NCBI GenBank assembly: GCA_016213625.1
Contig: JACQZZ010000003.1
Coordinates: forward strand, 103,209-167,208
DNA from: Actinomycetota bacterium
GTDB lineage: Bacteria; Actinomycetota; Acidimicrobiia; Acidimicrobiales; Ilumatobacteraceae
DNA: 64,000 nucleotides
Direction: 5' to 3'
Position numbers and translations under genes: made by a program. The notes beneath the pieces were generated by a model. The model saw only the letters and a program-made list of their open reading frames with translations, made no database searches and had not been told where the DNA came from. Positions 1 through 8,849 of this stretch are shown in pieces; position 1 is the first letter of the stretch; each line of letters begins with the position of its first letter.

Positions 1-747
1 CAGCCACAGCACGAGCAGCGCGGTGATGACGAACCCGCCGCCGAGCGCGTCCAGGCTGAACAGCGCGGCCAGCCGGTAGACGGTGCGCTTCGACTCGCCG
101 AGCGCGCGTGACGGGGCCTCACCGGTGCGCTCGACGGCGGGGGTGAGGTGGCGGTACCTGGTGAGCACCACCACACCGAGCAGGGCGTAGCCGACGAAGG
201 TGAACCGCAGCGTGGTGGTCGCGTCGAGCGACCACTGCCGAGCGATCCATTCCGGGATGCCGGCCAGCGACGCACCGAGTGCGGCCACGAGCGCGCCGAT
301 CAGGCTGTAGCGGGCGAAGAGCGCGGTTCGCTGCGAGTCGGGCGCGGTGGCCGGCAGGAGAGCCTGTTCGGTGGGGAGGAACACGCTCACGTCGCCACCG
401 CTGGGGTTCAACGTGCCGATCAGCCCGACGAACGCAAGCGGCCAGAAGCCGGTGAACAGGGCGAACCCCACGCCGGTGGCGATCATCAACACCGACACCA
501 TCTGCAGCAGTCGTCGCCGCGGGTAGGCGTGCGCGCGCAAACCCACCGTCAACGTGAGCGCGGCCGACCCCAGCAGCGTCATCGTGACGACCACGCCGAT
601 GCGCACCTCGCTCAGCCCGACCGCCGTGAGGTACGCGGCGAGCACCACGCTGACCATGCCGTCGCCGAGCGCGCGGATGCCGCGTGTCTCCAGCAGCACG
701 GACGCGTCGCTGGACGCGCCGTCAGGCAGCAGGCGCAGTCGTGTCAC
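1..747 (-). CDS. MFS transporter, N-terminal part (runs off window)
   Basis: A minus-strand reading frame is open from about 747 to the window edge, giving about 249 residues without a stop. The translation is strongly hydrophobic, with an opening stretch like TRGIRALGDGMVSVVLAAYL and a later FSLDALGGGFVITALL segment, which is typical of major facilitator superfamily drug/metabolite exporters of the 12-helix type. I chose the GTG at 747 because an AAGG lies just upstream and because the two ATGs further up (770, 781) run quickly into stops in other frames. The gene ends beyond base 1, so the C-terminal half is missing. It follows the Gly-rich protein gene on the same strand after 60 bp and may be cotranscribed with it. 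The substrate is unknown. Confidence 0.75.
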   Translation of the reverse strand, partial: MTRLRLLPDGASSDASVLLETRGIRALGDGMVSVVLAAYLTAVGLSEVRIGVVVTMTLLGSAALTLTVGLRAHAYPRRRLLQMVSVLMIATGVGFALFTGFWPLAFVGLIGTLNPSGGDVSVFLPTEQALLPATAPDSQRTALFARYSLIGALVAALGASLAGIPEWIARQWSLDATTTLRFTFVGYALLGVVVLTRYRHLTPAVERTGEAPSRALGESKRTVYRLAALFSLDALGGGFVITALLVLWL

Positions 748-807
748 CCTTGGCCGCGCCCGAGTCGCATGGCACGACCATACGACTCGGGGTCGAGCCG
801 GGCGGCG

Positions 808-3111
808 CTACGGGAAGGGCAGCGGACCGCCGCCCTCGCCGCCGGCGTCCATCTCCTGATCGAACTCCATCGCGCCGGGGCCGGCGAGCGTCGGGTCGTC
901 GAACGACATGCCGCCCTGCTCGCCGAAGCTGACCGGGGTGAAGCCCATGTCGTTCCCCCCGTACTGCATCTCACCCACGGGTGCCTGGAACGCGAACCCG
1001 CCGTCGTCGCCGGGTGCTCCGAAGCTCTCCTCGCCACCCATGGCCACGTCGTCGGAGCCCTGCGGGGGCAGGTTCGACGGGTCGAGGGTGGGCATGCGCT
1101 CCACCAGGTCGGGGCGCACCGTGGTGATGCCGAAGCCGGGGATGCGTTCGAGCTGCACCTCCAGCACGTCGACGTCCATCGTGTCGCCCTGCGGTGTCTC
1201 GTCGCCGGGGCTGGAGGTGTCGGGCGGGGTCGACAGGTCGGGCATGTTCGGCCCGTCGCCGCGACCGGTGTTGGTGAAACGGCCGTCGAACACTCCGCCG
1301 ACGGTGATCTCGGCAGCGCTCAGCCGACCGCCGATGAGGATGGACCCGGTGTCGGCGTCGGGGTCGCGCATGCCCTCGTCGCCGGCATCGGGGTCGTCGC
1401 TCGTGTCATCGCTCGTGTCATCGCTCGTGTCATCCTTCTCGGCGTCGGCCTTCTCGGCGTCGGCCTTCTGCTGCGCCTCTTCGCGCTCGCGCTCCTCGGC
1501 CAGCTGCTCCATCGACTTCTCGGTCAGCTTCACGTTGCCCTGCTCGGTGTGGTTGACCGCGGTGGAACCCTGCCCCTGCGTCGACGTGATCGACGTGCCG
1601 CCGAACTCGATGCCGTCGCCACCTCCACCATCGTCCCCGGGCGTGGAGGGCGAGACGGGGTCGTTGTTGCCGATGCCTTCGTTCTTGGTGCCGAGCGGAC
1701 CGATGCTGAGACCGGCCCCCGCGGAGGGTTCGCTGCCGCGGGATCCCTGTGCTCCCACGCCGTCGGCCTCGGGTGCCGACCCGCTGCCCAGGTTGCCGAG
1801 GGCCGAGTCGATGTCGGCACCGAGGCCGCTGTTGGATCCGCCTGCCGGAGGGGGCGCCTGACCGCCGGTGCCGCCCGGCTCGGTCTGCCGGCCGCCGGTG
1901 GCCCCGGTGTTCGAACCGCCCGAACCCGCGCCCGGGCTGGGCTCGTGCATCGGTCGGTCGCCGGGGTCCATCCCGCCGGCGCCCTTGCCGGCACCCGAAC
2001 CCGCTCCCTCGCCGGCACCGGTCCCGGCACCGGTCCCGCCGCCGGTGCCGGTCCCGCCGCCGCCCATCTCGCGCATCGTGCCGCCCTGGCCCCTGCCGGG
2101 TTGCTGGCCGGGCAACGAACCGAGTCCGGTCGAGCCCGGCACCCTGATGCCGTCGGGCATGGGAACCGAATTGCCGGGCACCGTCAGGTCGGGTGCGCCG
2201 CCCGTGTTGCCGGTGCCGTTGGGGTCCAGCCCGAACTGCTTGCCCACGCTGTCCAGCAGGTCCTTGCCCGCGTCGGTGGTGGGGCCATCGGGGTGCAACG
2301 CGTCGACGAACGCGTCGGCGTCGGCCTGGCTGATGTCGGGCATCTCCGGCGGGCGAGGTGCGTTCGGGCCGGCCACCGGCACGGTGCCACCCTTGCCCGG
2401 TTCCTCGCGGATGACGGTGCTGCCCACGGACTTGCCGTCGTTCAGCTGCTCCTCCACGATCGAGATGCCGTCGCCGGAGAGGCTCTCGCGCACCGTCGTG
2501 GTGCGCTTGCCGTCGCCGTCCTCGTCGACGTAGGTCGCCACGGTCTCCAGGCGCCCGTCGGGCCGTGCCGTCTTCACGATCGTCGCGTGGATGTCACCGA
2601 TGTCCGCCTCGATGGTGGTGGAGTAGCCCTCGGTCTCGAGCTTCTCGCGGGTGAGACCGTTCCTGATCAGCTCCTGTGTCTCCTGCATGATCCTCGCCTC
2701 GGAGGCGGCCAGCGGGGAGCTCCACTCCGGCGGCTTCGGGACCCTCTCCACCACGTGTTCACCGGTGAACGGATCGTCGTACTCGTTGGTGATGGTGTTG
2801 GCCTCGGCCTCCTTCTCCGCCCGTTCCTTCTCGGCCGCTTCCTTCGCCGCGGCCGCCGCTGCAGCGCGTTCACGCGCCTCGGCCTTCATCGTCTCCTGGA
2901 ACCTCAGGCCGCCGAGCATCTCGTCGACCTTCGGGTCGCTGGGGTCCACGCCCAATGCGCCGGCGAGTTCTTCGCGCGACGGCAGGTTGCTGTCGGTGGA
3001 CGACCCACCCGCTCCGCCGCCGCCTTCGGTGCCGCCGCCTTCGTCGGTGGGCGGCGTCTCGTCGACGGGCTCCACTTCCTTCTTCGGGTCGCTGTCCTGA
3101 GGAGTTGCCAT
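808..3111 (-). CDS. Large Gly/Pro/Ser-rich low-complexity protein
   Basis: This 767-residue protein is not recognised. The first 100 residues are acidic and Gly-rich, followed by a charged Ala/Glu segment around 80-115 that looks helical or coiled. A more ordered stretch at about 150-260 contains regularly spaced beta-like sequence ending in a DEDGDGKR acidic loop. From about 300 to 500 it is dominated by Gly, Pro, Ser and Thr. An in-frame 12-bp tandem repeat gives DDTS units near residue 565, followed by ADAEK repeats. No signal peptide or membrane helix is visible. Base composition does not differ obviously from the neighbours. The start ATG at 3111 has no strong ribosome site, so a later start is possible. 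A cell-surface, spore-coat-like or phase-separating structural role is possible but unsupported. Confidence 0.6.
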   Translation of the reverse strand: MATPQDSDPKKEVEPVDETPPTDEGGGTEGGGGAGGSSTDSNLPSREELAGALGVDPSDPKVDEMLGGLRFQETMKAEARERAAAAAAAKEAAEKERAEKEAEANTITNEYDDPFTGEHVVERVPKPPEWSSPLAASEARIMQETQELIRNGLTREKLETEGYSTTIEADIGDIHATIVKTARPDGRLETVATYVDEDGDGKRTTTVRESLSGDGISIVEEQLNDGKSVGSTVIREEPGKGGTVPVAGPNAPRPPEMPDISQADADAFVDALHPDGPTTDAGKDLLDSVGKQFGLDPNGTGNTGGAPDLTVPGNSVPMPDGIRVPGSTGLGSLPGQQPGRGQGGTMREMGGGGTGTGGGTGAGTGAGEGAGSGAGKGAGGMDPGDRPMHEPSPGAGSGGSNTGATGGRQTEPGGTGGQAPPPAGGSNSGLGADIDSALGNLGSGSAPEADGVGAQGSRGSEPSAGAGLSIGPLGTKNEGIGNNDPVSPSTPGDDGGGGDGIEFGGTSITSTQGQGSTAVNHTEQGNVKLTEKSMEQLAEEREREEAQQKADAEKADAEKDDTSDDTSDDTSDDPDAGDEGMRDPDADTGSILIGGRLSAAEITVGGVFDGRFTNTGRGDGPNMPDLSTPPDTSSPGDETPQGDTMDVDVLEVQLERIPGFGITTVRPDLVERMPTLDPSNLPPQGSDDVAMGGEESFGAPGDDGGFAFQAPVGEMQYGGNDMGFTPVSFGEQGGMSFDDPTLAGPGAMEFDQEMDAGGEGGGPLPFP

Positions 3112-3202
3112 GCGGAGAAGTTCGCGCGATCGACGGCCGCTGTCACCGGGAACCTTCCCGGTTCGCGAAATCTTGAAGGTCGCGGGCTGGCCGCCCCGCG
3201 GT

Positions 3203-5575
3203 CTACTGGTCGGCCATCAGCCGGCGCATCTCGGCCTCGTCGTGCTGCAGCAGGTCGCCCGAGAGGTCGACCACCAGCTGCTCGATCGTGCCGGTGAAGC
3301 GGAACGGTGCCGCGAACCGCGCGGGGTCGCACGAGTCGAACGCCGCGTAGCCGCAGCTGAACCCGACGGGGCCGAACCGGTTCGGTGTGGAGTAGGGCAG
3401 CGCGGCCGCACCGACGAGCGCGCCGTCGACGTAGAGCAGACTGTTGCCGGGAGGCCCCCACCCCTTGCCGAAGTTCGGCTGACCCGTGGGCTCGAACTCG
3501 TAGCGCACGGTGTGTCGGCCGGGTGCGAGCGGTGCCGACGAGCTCACCCTGAAGCGCGCTTTGTTCACGTAGTTGAGGACGTGGTGCAGATGGCCGTCCT
3601 GCACGAAGAACGCGTAGCCGCCGTGGCGGTTGCCGTGATGGGCGAGGATGCCCTCGGCGCCATCGTCGGGGATCTCGATGTCGGCCGTGAGGCTCCACGG
3701 CCGGTTGTACGGGCGCGGCGAGGCGCCGAAGTACACGGGCGCGGTGTCGGGGTACCACACCTGTCGATCGGCGTGAGTGCCCACCGACGGGCGACGTTCG
3801 CGCAGGCGACTGGCGCCAGCCGCGGCCAGCGGGAACACACCGTACGTCTCGGCCTCGTGGTACCAGCGCAACACCATCTCGGCGAGCTGCTCGGGGTGCT
3901 CGGCGGCGAGGTTGCGGGTCTCGGTGGGGTCGGTGCGCAGGTCGTACAGCTCCCACCCGGTGGCGTCGAGGTCGTCGAGGGTGGCCTCGTCGAGTGACAT
4001 CCCGAAGAAGCGGCCCTTCTCGGCCGCCTCGGCGAAGCTCGGGCCGGGGAACGGACAGTTCGCCTTCCACCCCTCGTGGTAGATCGAGCGGCTGCCGAAC
4101 ATCTCGAAGTACTGGGTGGTGTGGTGGCTCGGCGCCGCGGGGTCGTCGAAGGTGTGGGTGAAGCTCACGCCGTGCACGTCGCTCTGCGGCACACCGCGCA
4201 GCACGGTCGGGCGCGCCACGCCGACGGCGTCGAGGATGGTGGGCATCAGGTCGGTCACGTGTGCCCACTGGTGGCGCACCTCGCCGCTCGCGTCGATGCC
4301 CTTCGGCCAGTGGACGATGCACGGGTCGGTCACGCCACCGCGGTAGGTCTCGCGCTTCCAGCGACGGAATGGCGTGTTGCCCGCCGAGGTCCAGCCCCAC
4401 GAGTAGTGCGCGTACGTGTCGGGGTTGCCCCACGCGTCGAAGTGCTCGAGGTTGTCCTCCAGCGTCTCGTGCACGCCGTTGAAGAACAGCACCTCGTTGA
4501 ACGTGCCGTGCAGTCCGCCCTCGGCGCTGGCCCCGTTGTCGGAGATGACGACCACGATGGTGTTGTCCAGCTCGCCGAGCCCGTCGATGAAGTCGATCAC
4601 CCGGCCGAGGTGGTGGTCGGTCTGTTCGATGAAGCCGGCGTACACCTCCATCTGTCGGGCGTACATGCGCTGGGCGTCGTCGGAGAGCGAGTCCCACGCC
4701 GGCACGTCGGGGTCGCGCTCGGCGGGTTGGCAGTGTTGGGGCAACAGGCCCAGCGCCTGTTGACGGGCGAACACCTGCTCGCGGTACGCGTCCCATCCGG
4801 CGTCGAAGCGGCCGCGGTAGCGGTCGATCCACTCCTGTTCCACCTGGTGCGGCGAGTGGCCGGCGCCGGGTGCGTAGTAGAGGAAGAACGGCTTGTCGGG
4901 CGCGTGGACGTGGGCGTCCTTGATGAACTGGATGGCGCGGTCGGCGAGGTCGATGTTGAGGTGGTAGCCCTCCTCCGGCGTGCTGGGCGGGCGCACGGAA
5001 TGGTTGTCGTAGGTGAGGTCGGGGAACCACTGGTCGGTCGAGCCGCCCATGAACCCGTAGAAGCGTTCGAACCCGCGACCGAGCGGCCAACGGTGGAAGG
5101 GCCCGGCGGTGGTGCTCTCCGTGGGCGGGGTGAGGTGCCACTTGCCGACGGCGAACGTGTTGTACCCGGCGGCCAGCAGTGCCTCGGAGAGGGACCCGTG
5201 CTCGAAGCCGATGAAGCAGTGGTGGGCGGGGTAGCCGAGCGAGGTCTCGGTGATGGCCGACACGCCGATGCTGTGGTGGTTGCGGCCGGTGAGCAGGCAG
5301 CCGCGGGTGGGTGTGCACAGCGCCGTGGTGTGGAAGTTTGCGTAGCGCAGGCCGCGGTCGGCGAGCCGGTCGAGGGTGGGGGTCTCGCACAGGCCGCCGT
5401 ACGCGGAGAACTGGCCGAAGCCGACGTCGTCCCACACCACGACGACCACGTTGGGCGAGCCGGGCGCGGTGCGCAGCGGCGCGGGCCATGCCGCGGTCGA
5501 CGTCTCGAGCGTGCGCCCGATCGTGCCCGGGAACTCGTCGCCCGGCGCGTACTCCACCCACGGTGTGTTGCTCAT
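3203..5575 (-). CDS. Arylsulfatase (type I, formylglycine-dependent)
   Basis: This 790-residue sulfatase hydrolyses sulfate esters with a formylglycine cofactor. The CxPxR signature is present as C87-T-P-T-R91 followed by GCLLTGRN, so C87 is the residue expected to be oxidised. The preceding VVVWDD (D49, D50) supplies metal ligands, and GVTDPCIVHWPKG further on is typical of the sulfatase core. The length matches the long actinobacterial AtsA/AtsD type rather than the 450-550-residue enzymes, the extra C-terminal part being beta-rich. No signal peptide is seen, so it is probably cytoplasmic. The start follows a GGGGGG tract. It is divergent from the alkylsulfatase-like gene, 70 bp away, suggesting a shared regulatory region and linked use of organosulfur compounds. 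The physiological substrate cannot be read from sequence. Confidence 0.92.
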   Translation of the reverse strand: MSNTPWVEYAPGDEFPGTIGRTLETSTAAWPAPLRTAPGSPNVVVVVWDDVGFGQFSAYGGLCETPTLDRLADRGLRYANFHTTALCTPTRGCLLTGRNHHSIGVSAITETSLGYPAHHCFIGFEHGSLSEALLAAGYNTFAVGKWHLTPPTESTTAGPFHRWPLGRGFERFYGFMGGSTDQWFPDLTYDNHSVRPPSTPEEGYHLNIDLADRAIQFIKDAHVHAPDKPFFLYYAPGAGHSPHQVEQEWIDRYRGRFDAGWDAYREQVFARQQALGLLPQHCQPAERDPDVPAWDSLSDDAQRMYARQMEVYAGFIEQTDHHLGRVIDFIDGLGELDNTIVVVISDNGASAEGGLHGTFNEVLFFNGVHETLEDNLEHFDAWGNPDTYAHYSWGWTSAGNTPFRRWKRETYRGGVTDPCIVHWPKGIDASGEVRHQWAHVTDLMPTILDAVGVARPTVLRGVPQSDVHGVSFTHTFDDPAAPSHHTTQYFEMFGSRSIYHEGWKANCPFPGPSFAEAAEKGRFFGMSLDEATLDDLDATGWELYDLRTDPTETRNLAAEHPEQLAEMVLRWYHEAETYGVFPLAAAGASRLRERRPSVGTHADRQVWYPDTAPVYFGASPRPYNRPWSLTADIEIPDDGAEGILAHHGNRHGGYAFFVQDGHLHHVLNYVNKARFRVSSSAPLAPGRHTVRYEFEPTGQPNFGKGWGPPGNSLLYVDGALVGAAALPYSTPNRFGPVGFSCGYAAFDSCDPARFAAPFRFTGTIEQLVVDLSGDLLQHDEAEMRRLMADQ

Positions 5576-5633
5576 CTGACCCCCCGGTCCGTCGCTGGGG
5601 CATCAACGTAGATCCCGCCGCACCCCTGTCCGT

Positions 5634-5639
5634 TACCGT
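5634..5639 (+). promoter_or_regulatory. -10 box TACCGT, leaderless start
   Basis: TACCGT ends 6 nt before the ATG of the alkylsulfatase-like gene. The same geometry (TANNNT, 6 nt, start codon) recurs at five other genes in this window and fits leaderless transcription, which is common in actinobacteria. No Shine-Dalgarno sequence precedes this ATG. Confidence 0.5.
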
Positions 5640-5645
5640 CGCGCC

Positions 5646-7361
5646 ATGCCCGACGCTCGTCCGTCCCGTTCCTTCGAGCCCGACGGTGCACACACCGTCA
5701 CCGCGCCCGGCGGCCAGATCGCCCATGCCGCGCACGTGGCGCAGAGCGAGCGGTTGGCGCGCCGGCTCTACGAGGTGATGCCCGGTGTGTGGACGTTGGT
5801 GGGCAACGGCCTGTCAAACCAGACGTTCGTCGACGCGCCCGAGGGCATCATCGCCATCGACACCGGCGAGTCGGTGGAGGAGATGGCGTCGGCGTTGGGC
5901 GAACTGCGGGCGGTCACCGACCGTCCGATCGTGGCGGTGCTGTACACGCACTTCCACTACGTGAACGGCACGGCCGCGGTGCTGGCCGAGCGGCCGGGCG
6001 TGGAGGTGCCCATCCACGGCCACGAGCGCATCGCCGGCAACCTTCGTCGAGCGGGCGGCGAGGTGGCGCCCACCTACGGGCGTGGGTTGGTGGAGCAGTT
6101 CGCGGTGGCCATGCCCACCTCGGGTCCCGATGGCACGGTGAACGTGGGGCTCGGCAACTTCTATCGCGACCCGGCGCACGCGCCGTTCACTGGTGGACAC
6201 GTGCCGGTGACCCATCCGTTCGATGGGGCGACGGTGCTGCAGGTGGCCGGGTTGGAGGTGCACGTGCAGCCCGCGCCGAGCGACGCCGACGACTCGGTGA
6301 CGTTCTGGTTCCCGGCGTTGGGCGTGGCGGTGCACAACCTGGTGTGGCCGGTGCTGTTCAACGTGTTCGCCATCCGTGGCGAGGAGTACCGCGACCCGCG
6401 GGTGATGCTCACCGGACTCGACCATCTGCTGTCGCTGGGTGCCGACCACCTGGTGGCCACGCACGGCCCGCCGATGAGCGGGCGCGATGAGATCGCGCGG
6501 CGGGTCACCCGCTATCGCGACTCCATCCAGTTCCTGTGGGACCAGACGGTGCGCCACACGAACCGGGGGCTGAGTTCGGTGGAGGTGGGGCACGCGGTGC
6601 GCCTGCCCGACCAGTGCGACGACGATTTCATCACGAGCGAGCTGTACGGGGTGACCGAGCACCACGCCCGCCAGATCCGCTCCGGATTGTTCGGGTTCTT
6701 CGACGGCGACCCCGCCAACCTGTTCCCGCTGCCGCCGGCCGAGCGCGCACGGCGAACGATCGCCGGGTTCGGCGGTCGCGAGGTGGTGCGTGCGCAGGTG
6801 ACCGAGGCGCTCAACGCGGGCGACGCGCGGTGGGCCGTCGAGTTGGCATCGATGCTGGTGCGCGACGACGGCGACGAGACCGACCGGCATCTGCTGGCGT
6901 CGGCGTTGCGGATGGTGGCGCAGCGCACGTCGGCCGCCAACATCCGCAACTGGTGCATCACCCGCGCGCGCGAACTCGACGGCTCGCTCGACCTCGAGCG
7001 TCTGCGCCAGCACCGGTTCTCGACCCGTCAGGTGCTGGCGGGCGGTGCGGTGCGGTCGGTGCCGGTGTTGCGAGTGCTGCTGGATCCGGAAGCGGCCGTG
7101 GGCGTGGACACCCACGTGCGCTGGGAGTTCGACGACGGCACGTCGGCCGGCCTGCACGTGCGCAACTGCGTGGCGGTGCCCACCGAAGGCGAGGGTGCCG
7201 ACGTGACGGTGCGGTGCTCGCCCCAGGTGTGGGCGGAGCTGCTGGGTGGGCAGCGCACGTTGTCGGCGGCGCTGGCTGACGGGTCGATGCAGGTGGTCGA
7301 CGACGTTCGTCGCCTTCAGGCCGCGCTGCGGGTGTTCGACGTGGAGGGCCTGCGCAGCTGA
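5646..7361 (+). CDS. MBL-fold alkylsulfatase-like protein
   Basis: The 571-residue protein has the three-part layout of SdsA1/BDS1-type alkylsulfatases: an N-terminal metallo-beta-lactamase domain (about 40-290), a helical dimerisation domain (about 310-440, containing the typical GLFGFFDGDP segment) and a C-terminal SCP2-like lipid-binding domain (about 450-565). The metal motif normally reading HxHxDH appears here as H102-F-H104-Y-V-N107, so the Asp and third His are replaced; a later THGPP supplies another His. Either a variant subfamily with altered metal use or a non-sulfatase hydrolase is possible. It is divergent from the arylsulfatase, which supports an organosulfate context. Transcription is probably leaderless. 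A convergent MBL gene ends 13 bp after its stop. Confidence 0.82.
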   Translation: MPDARPSRSFEPDGAHTVTAPGGQIAHAAHVAQSERLARRLYEVMPGVWTLVGNGLSNQTFVDAPEGIIAIDTGESVEEMASALGELRAVTDRPIVAVLYTHFHYVNGTAAVLAERPGVEVPIHGHERIAGNLRRAGGEVAPTYGRGLVEQFAVAMPTSGPDGTVNVGLGNFYRDPAHAPFTGGHVPVTHPFDGATVLQVAGLEVHVQPAPSDADDSVTFWFPALGVAVHNLVWPVLFNVFAIRGEEYRDPRVMLTGLDHLLSLGADHLVATHGPPMSGRDEIARRVTRYRDSIQFLWDQTVRHTNRGLSSVEVGHAVRLPDQCDDDFITSELYGVTEHHARQIRSGLFGFFDGDPANLFPLPPAERARRTIAGFGGREVVRAQVTEALNAGDARWAVELASMLVRDDGDETDRHLLASALRMVAQRTSAANIRNWCITRARELDGSLDLERLRQHRFSTRQVLAGGAVRSVPVLRVLLDPEAAVGVDTHVRWEFDDGTSAGLHVRNCVAVPTEGEGADVTVRCSPQVWAELLGGQRTLSAALADGSMQVVDDVRRLQAALRVFDVEGLRS

Positions 7362-7374
7362 GGCAGGCGGGCGG

Positions 7375-8250
7375 TCATGCCAGCCGGCGGAACCGCCAGG
7401 CAGCGCCGGCGCGTTCGACTCGACCGAGCGGTGCCATCGCGAAGTGCGTACCGGCGACCACCGTGCCGTTCGAGCAGCAGTCGTCGAGGAACGCAGCGCG
7501 AGTGCGCGACGCCAACGCCGCGTCGCAGTCGCCCACCTCGGCGATCGACGTGTCGCCGCACTGCAGCTGGTGGTGCATCAGGTCGCCGGAGATCACCAGG
7601 GGTTCGCCGCCCGTGTCGATGGCCAACGACACGTGCCCCGGCGTGTGGCCGGGAGTCGAGATGAGGCGGAGGCCGTCGCCCAGCTCGGCATCGGCCGCCA
7701 CCACATCGGCCAGCCCGGCGCGCAGGATGGGTTCGATGGAGTCGCCGAACGGGTCCTGCCCGGTGCGCCGTTCCTCCGTGGCGGCCCAGTCGAGCTCGTT
7801 GCCGACGTACAGGTGACGGGCGTTGGCGAACGTCGGCGTCCACTCGCCGTCGATGCGCTGCGTGTCCCACCCGAGGTGGTCGTCGTGGAGGTGGGTGTGG
7901 ACCACCGTGTCGATGTCGCCGACCGAGAACCCGGCCTCATGGAATCGATCCAACCAGGGTGTGCTGAGGTCGTTCCAGAACGGCAGGCTGCGCTGCTTGC
8001 CGTTGCCCACGCAGGGGTCGACGAGCACGGTCCGCGTGCCGATCTGCACCACGAACGCCTGCACCCGCATCGCGATGGCGCCGCCCGGATCGGCGATGCC
8101 GTCCTCGTCGGCGAGCCAGTCCATCGAACGCACGTCGTCGGCCGTGATCGACGGGAAGAAGAACTGCGGTGGCACCCGCGCGGTCTCGGATTCCACGAGT
8201 GCGGTGATGGTCGCCGAGCCGATCTGCCAGCGTTGCGTCGCGTCCGTCAT
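7375..8250 (-). CDS. MBL-fold hydrolase (lactonase-like)
   Basis: This 291-residue protein carries an intact metallo-beta-lactamase signature, HTHLHDDHLGW, and a later STPGHTPGH motif, as in the N-acyl-homoserine lactonase/glyoxalase II class. The substrate is unknown; a lactone or ester is likely. I start it at the ATG at 8250 rather than further upstream because the upstream extension (from 8448) is low-quality sequence antisense to the next gene, and because TACTCT lies exactly 6 nt before this ATG, fitting a leaderless transcript. It is convergent with the alkylsulfatase-like gene and divergent from the DUF385 gene, with which it may share a control region of about 90 bp. Confidence 0.85.
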   Translation of the reverse strand: MTDATQRWQIGSATITALVESETARVPPQFFFPSITADDVRSMDWLADEDGIADPGGAIAMRVQAFVVQIGTRTVLVDPCVGNGKQRSLPFWNDLSTPWLDRFHEAGFSVGDIDTVVHTHLHDDHLGWDTQRIDGEWTPTFANARHLYVGNELDWAATEERRTGQDPFGDSIEPILRAGLADVVAADAELGDGLRLISTPGHTPGHVSLAIDTGGEPLVISGDLMHHQLQCGDTSIAEVGDCDAALASRTRAAFLDDCCSNGTVVAGTHFAMAPLGRVERAGAAWRFRRLA

Positions 8251-8339
8251 GCACGAAGAGTAGACGGGGAGCGCGACCCCGATGACCCCGCTGCGGGCGA
8301 GGCGTACCATGAGATCGGACGTTCGTGAAGGGAGGCACC

Positions 8340-8825
8340 ATGTCGTGCTGTTCGAAGTCGTTCGTCGGTCGGTTGGTGGTGGTGAAGCTGGTGGTGCTGG
8401 GTGCCCTGGCGGCCGTGTGGTTCCTGGGGATGCGCAACAAGTGGGCACCCGTGCTCGACTTCCAGCGGAAGGTGAACCGGCGCGTCGTCAATCCGCGCCA
8501 GATGCGCGATGCCGGCACGCCCGGTGCGTATGCGGCGGTGATCCGCCACACCGGTCGCATCTCGGGCGCGGCGTACGAGACCCCGGTGGTGCCATTCCCG
8601 CATGGCGACCGGTACGTGATCGCCCTGCCCTACGGCACGCGGCCCGACTGGGTGAAGAACGTGTTGGGCGCGGGCACCGCGGAACTGGTGCACGAGGGTG
8701 AGACGTTCACCGTCACGTCCCCGGTCGTGCGGTCGCTGGCGCCCGACGACGTGCCGGCCAATGAACAGCGGGCGCTGCGCGTGTTCGGCAACACCGAGTG
8801 CCTCGAGGTGCGCCGGGTCGCCTGA
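8340..8825 (+). CDS. Deazaflavin-dependent nitroreductase family (DUF385) protein
   Basis: The 161-residue protein resembles the split-barrel F420-dependent nitroreductase/oxidoreductase family (Ddn-like). After an N-terminal hydrophobic segment (about residues 8-28), probably a membrane anchor, come the family-typical HTGRISGAAYETPV stretch, a GDRYVIALPYG segment and a DWVKNVLGAG motif. Members bind F420 and reduce quinones or xenobiotics; the substrate here is unknown. The ATG at 8340 is preceded by GGGAGG at good spacing, so it is preferred over the in-frame GTG 15 bp upstream. The M24-like gene follows after 24 bp on the same strand and may be cotranscribed. Confidence 0.85.
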   Translation: MSCCSKSFVGRLVVVKLVVLGALAAVWFLGMRNKWAPVLDFQRKVNRRVVNPRQMRDAGTPGAYAAVIRHTGRISGAAYETPVVPFPHGDRYVIALPYGTRPDWVKNVLGAGTAELVHEGETFTVTSPVVRSLAPDDVPANEQRALRVFGNTECLEVRRVA

Positions 8826-8849
8826 CGCGGCTGTGTCAGCCTGTCGGTC

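Noticed and set aside
1397..1432. CRISPR-like repeats
   Set aside because: Three 12-bp units without spacers, inside a coding frame. No CRISPR array was seen anywhere in the window.
148..3297. 1049-residue plus-strand open frame
   Set aside because: Arg/His/Gly-rich sequence with no domain; it is the antisense shadow of the Gly-rich protein and adjoining genes.
2904..5735. 943-residue minus-strand open frame
   Set aside because: Arg/Pro-rich shadow of the arylsulfatase in another frame; the sulfatase motifs lie in the 3203-5575 frame.
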